Positions 35,110-47,889 of a stretch of DNA of 64,000 nt are shown one piece after another. Position 1 is the first letter of the stretch. The number at the start of each line of letters is the position of its first letter. Position numbers and translations under genes: made by a program. A model generated the notes under the pieces. It searched no databases, was not told the DNA's origin, and worked only from the letters and a program-made list of their open reading frames with translations. The DNA comes from Dallia pectoralis (lineage: Eukaryota > Chordata > Actinopteri > Esociformes > Umbridae), in contig CM055728.1 in assembly GCA_029465975.1 (NCBI GenBank), positions 29,806,513 to 29,870,512 on the forward strand. The letters are read 5' to 3'.

Positions 35110-36040
35110 CGCCTGGTGACAGTACCCCCAGTATAAAGAACTTATATGAGATCCCCCTGGTGACAGTACCAGTATTAATAACTTATATGAGATCCCCCTG
35201 GTGACAGTACCAGTATAAATAACTTATATGAGATCCCCCTGGTGACAGTACCAGTATTAAGAACTTATAGGAGATCCCCCTGGTGACAGTACCAGTATAA
35301 AGAACTTATATGAGATCCCCCTGGTGACAGTACCAGTATAAAGAACTTATATGAGATCCCCCTGGTGACAGTACCAGTATTAAGAACTTATATGAGATCC
35401 CCCTGGTGACAGTACCAGTATAAAGAACTTATATGAGATCCCCCTGGTGACAGTACCAGTATTAAGAACTTATATGAGATCCCCCTGGTGACAGTACCAG
35501 TATAAAGAACTTATATGAGATCCCCCTGGTGACAGTACCAGTATTAAGAACTTATATGAGATCCCCCTGGTGACAGTACCAGTATTAATAACTTATAGGA
35601 GATCCCCCTGGTGACAGTACCAGTATCAAGAACTTATATGAGATCCCCCTGGTGACAGTACCAGTATAAAGAACTTATATGAGATCCCCCTGGTGACAGT
35701 ACCAGTATAAAGAACTTATATGAGATCCCCCTGGTGACAGTACCAGTATTAAGAACTTATATGAGATCCCCTGGTGACAGTACCAGTATAAAGAACTTAT
35801 ATGAGATCCCCCTGGTGACAGTACCAGTATTAAGAACTTATATGAGATCCCCCTGGTGACAGTACCAGTATAAAGAACTTATATGAGATCCCCCTGGTGA
35901 CAGTACCAGTATTAAGAACTTATATGAGATCCCCCTGGTGACAGTACCAGTATTAAGAACTTATATGAGATCCCCCTGGTGACAGTACCAGTATAAAGAA
36001 CTTATAGGAGATCCCCCTGGTGACAGTACCAGCATTAAGT
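35110..36040. repeat. 41-bp minisatellite
   Basis: About 23 copies of CCCCCTGGTGACAGTACCAG then TATAAAGAACTTATATGAGA are present. Alternating TATAAAGA/TATTAAGA forms follow a near-regular order, suggesting two-unit duplication. TATAAA occurs in about half the units. Confidence 0.96.
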
Positions 36041-36195
36041 ACCCTTAAAGGATTCTCCTTAACTCTTGTGTTTAGTAAAGTAGCAGTTGTGGTGGTAGTT
36101 GGTTTAATAGAACATATGTTTGTAGTAGTTGAAGTAATAGTTTTAGAAGTTGTTGTAATCTTAGTCATTGTTTTTGTAGAATAAGTATTAGCAGG

Positions 36196-36500
36196 TGTTT
36201 TGGTGGCAGTTTTTGATGGTGGCAGTTTTTGATGGTGGCAGTTTTTGATGTTGTAGTTGTCAGTAGTTGTAGTAGCAGTTTCAGTAGTTGTAGTATTTGG
36301 GGCAGTTGTAGTAGTAGCAGTTTCAGTAGTTGTAGTATTTGGGGTAGTTGTAGTAGTAGTAGCAGTTTCAGTAGTTGTAGTATTTGGGGTAGTTGTAGTA
36401 GTAGCAGTTTCAGTAGTTGTAGTATTTGGGGTAGTTGTAGTAGTAGCAGTTTCAGTAGTTGTAGTATTTGGGGTAGTTGTAGTAGTTGTTGTCTGTTGTT
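36196..36500. repeat. GTA/GTT-rich minisatellite
   Basis: About five copies of a ~48-bp unit built from GTAGTAGTAGCAGTTTCAG and TAGTTGTAGTATTTGGGG are present. ORFs of Ser/Cys or Val repeats result. Confidence 0.92.
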
Positions 36501-38273
36501 ATGGGTACATGTTATTTTTCCCCAACAATTTAAAGGAAGGAATTTATATTTGCTAGAAATATGTGTGTTAGGCTAGGTGAAGTTAGCCTCTTTCTTAACG
36601 ACTACTAACGTTTTTGGTTTTAAAATTACAAAAATACGAAAGTTTTTATGACGTTTTTTAAAGTTAGTTTCCAGTAAATAATTCAGAGTAAATGTGAGTC
36701 CCTCGGTAATGCAGTCGGCAATAAGCAGACGGGCTAAACGTCTGTTGAGTTGGACTTCTATTGTTGACATCTGAAAGTGAGCCGCCGTCATTGGCTCAGG
36801 GTGGTGGCAAGGCCCCATCTGATTGGTTTGACTTGAGTCAGATGCAATTAGCCCCTCCCCTATCCCCGGTAGCCCCGGAGAAGTTCAACGGAGTTTGCAC
36901 CAACTTTTTTTCCCAGAAGTGAACTTGTTAGTAATTGACGGTCGCTTGTGGGACCGGACCGGACCGTAAACATGAAGCTGTGTCGCACGTTTCTAGGTAA
37001 GTAAAGCAAATAATGATGTTAGATTTCCATCACGACAGGTTAACCTCTGACTTGAATTGAACCAGTGTTGAGTGTGAGTTGTTTGTGTGAGTTATAGTCC
37101 AGAAACCTGAACGCGTTCTATCCTATATGCAACAGTTGCCGACCAGAACCTTAATACACAAATCAACACCGACAAGCAAAGTAGTAACTCTTCCTAAAGA
37201 CTAGTTGTTTCTCTGATACATTTGTGTCACCTTTCATATTTTGTTACATTGCTATTATTAATTGTTGTCGGGTTACTTCTGAGTGGCTGCTTGTTAACTC
37301 TGGCTTTTTTCTGGCTTTTGTGGAATATTTTTTAAGAACACCTGTTTTTTTCCTCAACGATAAAATAAATGTCAAAACCCATTTTGAAGTTAAAAACGTC
37401 TGATGGACTAATTTGAAATAAACCGGACTCTAAACTCCATTACCGTCGCTATACTACTAATACAAATAGACCTACTACAACAATATATAATACTATATAT
37501 AACTATAACTAATACCTCTATTACCGTGGCTATACTAATACAAAGGTCCGTGTATTGGCGGTACCAGGGGGACATGCCGGTACCAGGGGGACAATGCCTG
37601 TACCAGGGGGACAATGGGGTCTGCAGGCACATTAAAACTTTTCTGTTGTTGTCTGTCAGCTTCTTCCATCTGTCGAGGGACTTTTGTGAGCCGGGCCTCT
37701 TCAGCTCGTCCCCTCAGCTGCTACTATATGCAATATTTATACTGACCGTGGACCCGTCACCATATAGCCACCGCACTAATTGTGATCCGGAGGGCCGTGA
37801 ACATTGATGACACCATCTGCAGTGAAACTAAACAATCCTTCCGGGTTTAAGAAAACCCTTATCCAGATGGTTACCGGCAAACAGTGGGGTGTGGAAAAAA
37901 ACGTTTTGCGTTCCTCGAAACTACAGTATCTAAGAATGTTATTGGCAGGTAGCCAGTCAGAAATGATGATTGGTGTAACCATATTTACGTTATTGCAAAC
38001 CATGGAGCATAATAACGTAAACATCAAACGTAAATAGATACGGGATAGGCCGTATAGGCCTATTGTGTCATCAAGCCCCAGTTCCGTGCTGTGAGTTGCA
38101 CAGATCCAAACCCAGTGCGGGACTCTACTGTCCGTGGTCCTGAAACACAGATAGAAGCAGACAAATGAGCTGTCTAGGGTCCTGATACAAGACGAGTTCA
38201 CACTGTAACCATCTCCTGTGAGCGTGTTCTCTAGACAGAGTGATTATTTGCAGTACTCTCGGCGCATATTATG
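36501..38273. other. Unique sequence, possible first exon at 36972-36996
   Basis: A repeat-poor region. ATG at 36972 opens eight codons and meets CTAG|GTAAGT at 36997, a textbook donor, about 40 bp after a GGACCGGACC repeat. This could be a first coding exon, but no second exon was identified, so no gene is named. A 3-copy ~20-bp repeat lies at 37558-37615. Confidence 0.3.
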
Positions 38274-38391
38274 TCACACACACACACACATAGGACCAAC
38301 AGAACACACACACACACACACACACACATATGACCAACACAACACACACACACACACATAGGACCAACACACACACACACACACACACATT
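38274..38391. repeat. (CA)n blocks
   Basis: Four CA runs are separated by ATAGGACCAACA-type spacers. Confidence 0.93.
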
Positions 38392-39596
38392 CTTCAGCGG
38401 TCGGTATGCATTCACCTGCTTTGCTTCTGGCTTCACACGAGCTTTCTCAGGAGTGTATTTCTCGGATCACGGGCCACGCCACGGATTTGTGTTTCAGCCT
38501 TTTGTTCCCTCGCTTGTTGGTGCGGTCGCATATAGACCAGAGCAGCATGCACACAACTGAAATCACACAGAGTGATGCCGCGTGTAGGACGCCGGTGATT
38601 GATTTCAGCTCCAATGCATAACAATGGGATTGGAAAAAAGAGCCTGCTACAGAGAGATAAGAATTTAATAGAATTTCTGAAAGCTGAAGGTTGGCTTTCT
38701 GAATATTCCCTATACGTGCGTGCGCGGCGTGCATGGAGACGGAAGATAAAGGCTTGGCATTTCTCGGGACTATTCTCAAATGGCTTGTAATGAATGGTTG
38801 TCAGTTTCACTAATGGTTTCAGAACAGCAAAGCAAACCACGGTGTGCGCAACATCTGGGAGCGGTTCTAAGTTGCAAAATAATATTTACAGGACTCTATT
38901 TGCTGAATGTGGGCCATCGGTTTGCTATGCCACAAGAATGCTGCGGTTATCCATGGGTATAGTTTGAGCATATGGAGAAGTTTCACTGGCCACTCGATAT
39001 ATTGATTTCACTTGATAGATTTATTATCAGTGAGTTAACATTATTTGTAGCTCCCGAATTAGTAGGCCTCTGCTACACTTTCGCTCCCTGGAGATCTTGA
39101 ACCCGGGGGCGTAATGCTCACGGAGACTCCAGGCTCTCTAAATCCACTTTCCATGTGCACTTGAAGAACAAAACCAAATGATCAGATGCTGTCATCCCCA
39201 GCTATAAGTACTAACTTAGGGCATGCATCAATTCCATACCCGAGAAAACCTGTCCAATGCATGAGTTATTAGACAGCAGCTCCTCTAAGGAATGGTCTGT
39301 GTGTGTGTGGGGGGATATGTAAATGACAGTTATAACGTATGCATGCTTTTGTGCGGAATCTGAGATTTATCTCTAGGCGTAAAGTATAAGCTCCTGCTGG
39401 TGTTGTTCGTTCCCTAACAGAGCAGGTCCAAACACGTGGTCTCACACTTTAACGTCCCTGTCAGGCAGAGTGTAAAATATTTCAGATTTGTTCATTAGTC
39501 TTCAGAATATACTATATATCTACAGTGCATTTGCATACAGATAATATTGATAAAACAATATTTATGCACATCAAAATAACGTATAGGATTGCATAA
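38392..39596. other. Unique sequence, no gene recognised
   Basis: Unique DNA; overlapping short ORFs on both strands have no known domain. Confidence 0.4.
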
Positions 39597-39768
<172 letters not shown>

Positions 39769-39869
39769 GTGAGAAGCAGGGAAAATGAGAGATAGAGGAG
39801 ACAGAGTGATGCTGATTTATATCAACCTACCTAAAGCCCTGCCCATCTGAGGCGCTCTGTTTTACTACA

Positions 39870-40252
39870 GCACCCGTGATGTCATGGCAAAGGGCGGAGG
39901 GAGGAGAGGGGTTTGGGGGGGGGGACAATGGCTCATGGGGGAAAGGTAAGTCAATATTACGTTTTCTCGCTGACAAAGGCAAATGAAGCCATGTTTTTGC
40001 TTACAAACAAGTAACATTTAACGGCAGGATCTTGAGCTCGGCGGCTGCGGCCCCATCAGTAGGCCGGTTCTCTCTCTCACACTGATCGGCATTTGGATAT
40101 TAGAGGCTGCCGGACTAGAATACCACTTTATTACATCTCTAATTCAGGATTTATTTCCCACCAAACTACTTGACATCGAACTGAACTTACTCAAAAAATC
40201 ACACAAGGAAGATCTGTAGAGCGAATCCAAAGGAAATATTACCAGGATTCAG
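39870..40252 (+). promoter_or_regulatory. Candidate promoter / noncoding first exon region
   Basis: GTGATGTCATGG at 39877-39888 is CRE-like. ATG at 39928 runs 18 bases into AAAG|GTAAGT (donor at 39946). A second donor-like ATTCAG|GTAATA lies at 40253. The region is repeat-poor and lies upstream of myt1 in the same orientation, so it could hold an untranslated first exon of that gene. Evidence is only splice-site consensus; transcript data would be needed. Confidence 0.25.
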
Positions 40253-43025
40253 GTAATACTGCGTTTTTAACATTTTTCACAGAACATAGTCTACTGTAAT
40301 AACTGTTTGTTTACCGGTGTGCATTTTGTTTTGTACAACTATTGGACAATGTACTATAGCTACTAGTTCGGGCATTGATGCTGTCATGCATTGCAGAGTT
40401 GAATTGATGAGTGAGATATTGTGATGATGACTTAAAAAATATTTTTATTTTTACAAATCCACACTAGTGCGGTTCGTGCTGTTATTAATGTTTCTGGATA
40501 TATGGCATTTAGATCAAGGTTATAGCTTAAACATAATGTCACTTTTGCAATGATGTTTCCTCCGTGAAGCAATTACAGTCCAAATACAAATCACGTGTAT
40601 CTGTTGACATTATTCGGGAGAATAAACTTTTTAAAAAGGGAAACGACACATATGCGTGTATACAGGCCGTCATACTTACAATCTTAGCGAGTGGTCAGAA
40701 TTAGTGCACTACTCCGATCTCTCTCTGAATCTCGGTCATATTTACGCACTTTGCTTATGATTGCGTGCGTGTGATACGAGCGCGCGTGCTCGCAATTGCA
40801 GTGTTCCAATGCTTTTTACTCCAAATCATGTAAATCCGCATTGATCCTGAAGCACAGCTACTGTTTATTTGTGTTAATCTGCGCCGGTCTCCATGCACTT
40901 TATGTCGGATATCTCCTTTCCGGGATCTCCATCCGTCCTTATCGGCTACTTGTCTTTTGAGCTCTTTTCTATATTTCTCACTGTCCGAGTTGACTATCAA
41001 TGAGATGATGTCGCCGAGGTCCCTTTATTAGGAGTTTGTTAGGTCGACATGTCTGTGTGTGATACGGTGGAACAATGGGCGTAGCACAGGAGGGTGGAGG
41101 AGGAGAGGGGGTGGTGGCCATTTGATCTGCTGCAGAACACGGAGATGCTCCCATCACATGTCAACCGCCCTCTGTCAGATCCGTAGATACAAGTTTCCTT
41201 ATAGAGTATTCCATATGAGACAGGAGCGTGTGCCCTTGATATGTGCACTTGATGTGTGCACTTGTTGTGCCCATCCGGTTAGCCGGATCCTGCTGGTCAC
41301 TCTGGATCGCACTGATCTGGTTCGAGTCAGTGGGTGATGTTGTTCTGAATTATTATGCGCAGGTGGTCACATAATGCGGTCCATCACAGCACATGTCCCT
41401 AAAATGGTGGATCAGAATAATACGCACTGGCCATTATGAGAAATATGCTCGCTGGTCGGAAGTTTGTATTGCTGTGTTCATATCCATATCCAGCTGTAAT
41501 GATGCTGGTCTCTCTGCTTATATGACTGCTATACTACCAACTGCCTGTAGTGTAACTGTGGCATATACTGGTGGGCGCATGGGAGCTATATGATGCTCTG
41601 GTATCAAGAGTCACAGAAAACAATATATGACCTCGATTTATGTTAGTTTACTTCATTTACTTTCACATTGAGTTTATACGTTGGCAAATCCATGTCTGAC
41701 CGTATAGAGACCAAATTGCGGCCAGCCCAGGCTACATAAATATACACACACATAGGCTATATTTATTTATAGATATATTGATAAATATATATATATATAG
41801 ATATTTATATATATATATTATCATGCTGGTAGCAGGGGCCTCCGGATCACTGCAATAAACAGGGCAGCAGCTGAACCCAACTGCCTTCTTGTCATTCAGA
41901 TAATACCAAATGTCAGGGTCGTCCTATATCAGTCAATACGGAGAGAAGTGCCATTTATAACTTGACATAATGATTTTTACGTGGTGGTGGCTGGCCGAAT
42001 ATCGACACTTCATAAAGCTTAGGGCGTCCGCACTATTCTGTTATGGACATTTGAAAAGTAAAAGGCACTGGTTTGGCAAATAGGTTTCTACTATAGATGA
42101 AGATTTGTTGGGAAACAGATCGGATGTTTGAAGTGTGTCTCAATAAAATATGTATAGGAGGATACATACTCATTACCTGTATAGAAAAATGGCAACTTCC
42201 AGACGCATTATGCGTTTTAAAAACAGTTAAAAAGTAACAGTTGAATGTGTCGCAATTGTGAATAGATGTGGCCTTGTGAAACCTGGTTTCCATAGAGCTG
42301 ATGTCCTCCAGACAATCCAATCCCACCTGCTCCCTCTGCTTTACTTAAAGTCACTTTGTATCCTTCTGACAAACATCATTTTATTTCTTTCATTTACACC
42401 TCACTCACCTCCCTGTCTATTTGCAAACAATACTTGTTCAGGGCTTTTTAAATATCAATATCAATATAAAAAATTTAATAGTTGTAGGATTATTTTATTC
42501 GTCATCCTCAAATATTATCATTATAAATATAATCCAGGCACTATTCATACATAAAATGTCTCTTCTTTGTGCTAAGCGCCTTATAACTTGTCAGTAATCA
42601 CACAGTCATCTCCAAATCCTGCTTTACCCAGGGGTGTACAGATGGATACGTTTGGATTATTGTTACAGCCTATTTTCATATTTACCCAAACTATTGATTT
42701 AATATATGTGTTTGCTTCATTGTCCCTGGATGCAAATATAATTACTTTATGCATTTTTTGGGAACAAGTGATTTGTCAAAGTTTACCACTCATCTCACTA
42801 TCCCGAAAGAAACAATTCCCTTAGAGGTTTTAAAATGCCAGTTAAGGATCGTATATTCCTTTGCTCCAGTCCACGTGTTAATCGAATGGTCTTTAATGTC
42901 TGAGATGAACTTCCCTGACAATCAAGTAATTATCATCTTTCCAGCGCTCTCTCTCATGACTAAATGATGAGATGGAAGTCATTTAATTTACAGACAACAC
43001 CACCTGATCGCAGCCAGAGCCGGCA
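40253..43025. other. Unique AT-rich sequence, no coding exon seen
   Basis: The longest repeat-free stretch of the window (about 2.7 kb). A (TA)-rich patch lies at 41755-41820. It is a candidate region for conserved regulatory elements. No protein is recognised. Confidence 0.4.
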
Positions 43026-43882
43026 CTGCTCTATACTGCTGTACACTGCTATATGCTGCTGTACACTGCTATATGCTGCTGTACACTGCTCTATACTGCT
43101 GTACACTGCTATATGCTGCTGTACACTGCTCTATACTGCTGTACACTGCTCTATACTGCTGTACACTGCTCTATATTGCTCTAAACTGCTGTACACTGCT
43201 CTATACTGCTGTACACTGCTCTATACTGCTGTACACTGCTATATGCTGCTGTACACTGCTATATGCTGCTGTACACTGCTCTATACTGCTGTACACTGCT
43301 CTATACTGCTGTACACTGCTCTATATTGCTCTAAACTGCTGTACACTGCTCTATACTGCTGTACACTGCTCTACACTACTATATGCTGCTCTATACTGCT
43401 GTACACTGCTCTGCACTGCTCTACACTACTATATGCTGCTCTATACTGCTGTACACTGCTCTGCACTGCTCTACACTGCTATATGCTGCTATACACTGCT
43501 CTATACTGCTCTACACTGCTCTACACTGCTCTACACATCTCTATACAGCTCTATATTGCTCCACACTGCTCTATACTGCTGTACACTGCTCTATACTGTT
43601 CTACACATCTCTATACAGCTCTATATTGCTCCACACTGCTCTATACTGCTGTACACTGCTCTATACTGCTCTACACATCTCTATACAGCTCTATATTGCT
43701 CCACACTGCTCTATACTGCTGTACACTGCTCTATACTGCTCTACACATCTCTATACAGCTCTATATTGCTCCACACTGCTCTATACTGCTGTACACTGCT
43801 CTATACTGCTCTACACATCTCTATACAGCTCTATATTGCTCCACACTGCTCTACATGCACTATAGTGCTCTACACTACACTG
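43026..43882. repeat. 10-bp minisatellite with 70-bp higher-order unit
   Basis: About 85 exact 10-bp units (CTGTACACTG / CTCTATACTG types) are present. From 43531 a block of seven units beginning CTACACATCT repeats five times every 70 bp (43531, 43601, 43671, 43741, 43811). Earlier, a CTATATTGCTCTAAACTG block recurs 150 bp apart (43171, 43321). Long Cys/Leu/Tyr ORFs in all frames are artefacts. Confidence 0.97.
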
Positions 43883-44069
43883 CCCTATAATGAGCTACTC
43901 TCTACTGCTGCTCTAGCGATGGCATTTTGTGGCAAAGTCTTTCAAGGAGGGAACAGAGGCCAGCCATTATAAAATGGAACATTAAGATCAACTACTCCTT
44001 TAAATTGTTAAAAAAGAAACTCTGTGTAGGAAGGAATCATCCCCTGTAACTAACTTGTGGTTTTAGCGA

Positions 44070-44292
44070 TAATGTGCGTGAGGGAGGTAGTGAGAGAGCG
44101 AGAGATGGAGAGAGAGACATAGAGAGAGAGAGAGAGCAATAGAGAGTGAGGGAGAGCAATAGAGAGAGATGGAGAGCAAGAGAGAGAGAGGGAGAGAGAG
44201 AGAGAGGGAGAGCAAGAGAGAGAGAGGGAGAGAGAGACAAAGGGAGAGAGAGACAGAGGGAGAGAGAGACAGAGGGAGAGAGAGAGAGAGTA
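44070..44292. repeat. GA-rich purine tract
   Basis: GAGAGAGAGGGAGAGCAATAGA-type low complexity. Confidence 0.88.
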
Positions 44293-44439
44293 TCTACAAG
44301 TATTGCTCTTCTAATCACTTTTTTAAAGAATAGTTTAAGTTGATAAACAAGCATTTTTTTGCGGCGTGCTGTTGGAGTGCCTCTGAGCACCATCTATCTG
44401 TTGGATTGCCTCTGTGTCACCATCTATCTGCCCCTGGGG

Positions 44440-44898
44440 CTGTCTGACATGTCTGTCTGTCTGTCTGTCTGACCTGTCTGTCTGTCTGCCTGATTCCTCT
44501 GGGGTCAGGACTGTCTGTCTGCATACTCTGGGATCAGGACTGTCTGTCTGCATGCTCTGGGGTCAGGACTGTCTGTCTGCATTCTCTGGGGTCAGGACTG
44601 TCTGTCTGCATACTCTGGGGTCAGGACTGTCTGTCTGCTTTCTCTGGGGTCAGGACTGTCTGTCTGCATACTCTGGGGTCAGGACTGTCTGTCTGCTTTC
44701 TCTGGGGTCAGGACTGTCTGTCTGCATTCTCTGGGGTCAGGACTGTCTGTCTGCATATTCTGGGGTCAGGACTGTCTGTCTGCATATTCTGGGGTCAGGA
44801 CTGTCTGTCTGCATATTCTGGGGTCAGGACTGTCTGTCTGCATATTCTGGGGTCAGGACTGTCTGTCTGCATATTCTGGGGTCAGGACTGTCTGTCTG
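44440..44898. repeat. (GTCT)n and 29-bp minisatellite
   Basis: (GTCT)n at about 44451-44490 is followed by about 14 copies of a 29-bp unit, CTGGGGTCAGGACTGTCTGT plus CTGCATATT or variants. The last five copies are nearly identical. Confidence 0.95.
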
Positions 44899-45074
44899 GC
44901 TATACTACTCTAGACTACAAATGGTACAACATGGAGGGTGATACAGGAGGGTGGATGTAGGTGGATTTAGGAGGGTGGATGTAGGTGGATTTAGGAGGGT
45001 GGATGGATGCTTTACCTTCCATGAGGACATTTGTGAACTGTGTGAATTTGCTTAGGTGAAAGTTTTTTCTTTTA

Positions 45075-45275
45075 CAGTATATAGTGAATTTGTTTACGTG
45101 AATGTTTTTATTTATATAGTTAATTTGTTTACGTGAATGTTTTTATTTACAGTATATAGTTAATTTGTTTACTTGAATCTTTTTATTTACAGTATATAGT
45201 TAATTTGTTTACGTGAATGTTTTTATTTACAGTATATAGTTAATTTGTTTACTTGAATCTTTTTATTTAGAGTAT
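45075..45275. repeat. AT-rich ~38-60 bp repeat with TGTTTACGTGAATG
   Basis: About five copies of TTAATTTGTTTACGTGAATG then TTTTTATTTACAGTATATAG are present. Each carries TGTTTAC, a forkhead-like core. Confidence 0.88.
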
Positions 45276-45721
45276 ATACGTTCGTTTTTAAGTTTCTGTG
45301 ATGGTCAATGTCCTTTTAAGAGGACAGTATTTAACACACTTCTGAAGCACGTTCAAGTTCTGAGTGGAGGGTCATGTTAATGTTAAACTCTGAAACCGTG
45401 ATGAAGGAAAACATGTTCAATAGTGGACATGTCCCGGCGGCTCCCACCCCCACCCAAACCCAACCCCCACCACAACCCAAACCCCCACCCTAACCCAAAC
45501 CCCCACCCACCGCACCTTGTGATGAGGAAAAACTATTACCTTGATGAAAAAAATACTTGATTTATGGATTATTCATTATTTACTGACCACTTCCCCACCC
45601 CCTCTTTCCACCCCTCTATACCCTCCCCCACCTTTCACTCCTGCAGTCTAGTAGAGAAAAGCACAATAAAATATCAGACTGACAGAGACCCCAGCTGTGG
45701 CCCTTTAGTGTGCACACTGAC
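45276..45721. other. Unique sequence with CCCCACCC/AACCC repeats
   Basis: An ACCCAAACCCCCACCCTAAC-type C-rich patch lies at 45440-45515; the rest is unique. No gene. Confidence 0.5.
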
Positions 45722-45795
45722 ATGTGTGTGTGTGTGTGTGTATGTGTACGTATATGTGTGTGTGTATGTGTGTGTGGTGTGTGTATGTATATGTA

Positions 45796-45833
<38 letters not shown>

Positions 45834-45852
45834 GTGTGTGTATGTATATGTA

Positions 45853-45886
<34 letters not shown>

Positions 45887-45890
45887 TTCC
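45722..45890. repeat. (GT)n/(TATG)n microsatellite
   Basis: Interrupted GT runs with two near-identical ~60-bp halves (GGTGTGTGTATGTATATGTA occurs twice). Confidence 0.93.
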
Positions 45891-45954
45891 TTATTTAATA
45901 GGAGTTCCTGGTGTTTGCTTGATGCTCCCGGTCTGATCCGCCCTATCAGACTCC

Positions 45955-46490
45955 TTCTGGTCCTCTTCCCCCTCCCCCTGGTCCTCTTCCCCCTCCCCCT
46001 GGTCCTCTTCCCCATCCCCCTGGTCCTCTTCCCCCTCCCCCTGGTCCTCTTTTTACTCCCCTGGTCCTCTTTCCCCTCCCCCTGGTCCTCTTCCCCCCCC
46101 CTGGTCCTCTTTTGCCTCCCCCTGGTCCTCTTCCTCCTCCCCTGGTCCTCTTTCCCCTCCCCTGGTCCTCTTCCCCCTCCCCCTGGTCCTCTTTTGCCTC
46201 CCCCTGGTCCTCTTCCTCCTCCCCCTGGTCCTCTTCCCCCTCCCCCTCCCCCTGGTCCTCTTCCCCCTCCCCCTGGTCGTCTTTCCCCTCCCCCCGGTCC
46301 TCTTTCCCCTCCCCCTGGTCCTCTTCCCTCTCCCCCTGGTCCTCTTTCCTTTCCCCCTGGTCCTCTTTCCCCTCCCCCTAGTTATCTTCCTCCTCCCCCT
46401 GGTCCTCTTTCCCCTCCCCCTGTTCCTCTTCCCCTCCCCCTGGTCCTCTTCCTCCTCCCTCTGGTCCTCTTTTTACTCCCCTTGTCCTCT
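45955..46490. repeat. 20-21 bp pyrimidine minisatellite (CCCCTGGTCCTCTTCCCCCT)
   Basis: About 25 copies of variable length. The + ORF 45564-46574 is this repeat. Confidence 0.95.
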
Positions 46491-46651
46491 TTCCACTCCT
46501 CTAGCATCTCCAGCTCCTCTTTCCTCGCCTCCAGCCCCTCCTTTTTGTCCGGGTCCGGCGTGACGCTGCTCTAAGAAGTGTCCACTGTGTTCTCCTTTTC
46601 TCCCATGATGCACTCTGAATCCCCCCTCACCTTTCTTCTCTCTTTGGGCAG

Positions 46652-46752
46652 AAAATGAGTTTCGGGGTGAACTCCTGAATCAGCGCTGGTTACGAGGAGA
46701 GAGGACCACACGCTGCCAGACCTCCCAGAGACTGCAGAGCCGACCAATCAAA
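46652..46752 (+). other. Candidate 5' UTR exon, possibly of myt1
   Basis: A 101-bp segment is bounded by a good acceptor (TCTTCTCTCTTTGGGCAG, ending 46651) and a donor (AAA|GTGAGA at 46753). It is repeat-free, unlike its surroundings. It contains ATG at 46655 followed by seven codons and TGA, so it would be an untranslated exon with a short upstream ORF. It lies 7 kb upstream of the myt1 start exon on the same strand. No transcript evidence is available. Confidence 0.3.
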
Positions 46753-47855
46753 GTGAGAGACAGAGCGCCGCACAAGGTTTCTGCTTTCTGAGCACTTCAG
46801 CGAGCCTCGAAGAGGAGGTTAGGGGGTGTGTGAGCTGGAGTGTGTGTGTGTGGGGGGGGGTCGTTGGACAGTGCCGTCAAACAAATGAACTCCTCTCCTG
46901 TCTGCCTGGTTCAGACAACTAAAGCCCAGCTCGGCCCAGTACAGCAGAGCTCAGCGTTTTACTTCCACAGAGTTCACTTTGGACCGTTGCTTTCTAGAGG
47001 ATGTCCTTGAGCTGACTCCCCCAATATTTCCCAGAATCAGCAGAAATTAAAACCTTCTCTCTCACTCTCTCTCCGCCTCCAAGCTCTTTCTCTCACTCTC
47101 TCTGTCCACATTTCTCTTATTTTCTTTCTCTTCCACCAGCATGGCTTCTCCACCTGTGTAGATCGTTTTTTTTCTCTTTGCGTTACAAATATGAACAGTA
47201 GGAGAGGAAAGACATTAGGAATGCAGGGGTGGAGAGAGAGAGAGAGAAGGAGGGGAGGGGGAGAGGAGGCGAGAGGAGGCGGGGGGAGCCGAGTGGAAGG
47301 GAGGGGAGGAGTGGCTGTCCCCTGGGTGTAGTTGCAGTGGTTCTGCTCCCATATATGAACAGGGCCGATCAGAACAACCGGCTCGTATTGATCCGTTTGG
47401 TACACGGCCCAGTTGCCGTCACACACTCTGCTCCTAAATACAACACCGAATGTTCTCCCGAATGTTCACCCGTTGATCTCGCAGGCTGACAGAGAGACAG
47501 AGAGAGTAACAGGAAGTGGATAGATGAACATTAATATAATGTTCACACGCACACGTTTTATCGTCGTAGACGTTCTCCCATCAATGGGTTTCTGTCAGCC
47601 GGTAAAGTGGACCCAACCACACTGTAACGGTGAACGGGTACTGTTGTTCCTGTGTGGACGTGGCCCTGTGTGTGTCTTATTTAAGTGAGTTCGTGGTGAG
47701 ACCGAACACGTAGTGTGGCTCGAACCAGGCCGGAGAGTGAACTGCCCAGTGAGGGAACCGGACTTCCTAATTGGTAGGTGCTGTCCAATACATGGGTCAT
47801 CTTAGAGATGTCAGTCTTACTCGCTGGTTGCTGGGTGAACGTGCGTCTCTCTCTC

Positions 47856-47889
<34 letters not shown>

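Noticed and set aside
42964..43972. Three + ORFs of 160-308 codons rich in Cys, Leu and Tyr
   Set aside because: Translation of the 10-bp array in different frames; no non-repeat coding context.
45440..45515. Telomere-like AACCC repeats
   Set aside because: Units are irregular CCCCACCC/AACCCAAACC, not (CCCTAA)n; treated as C-rich low complexity.
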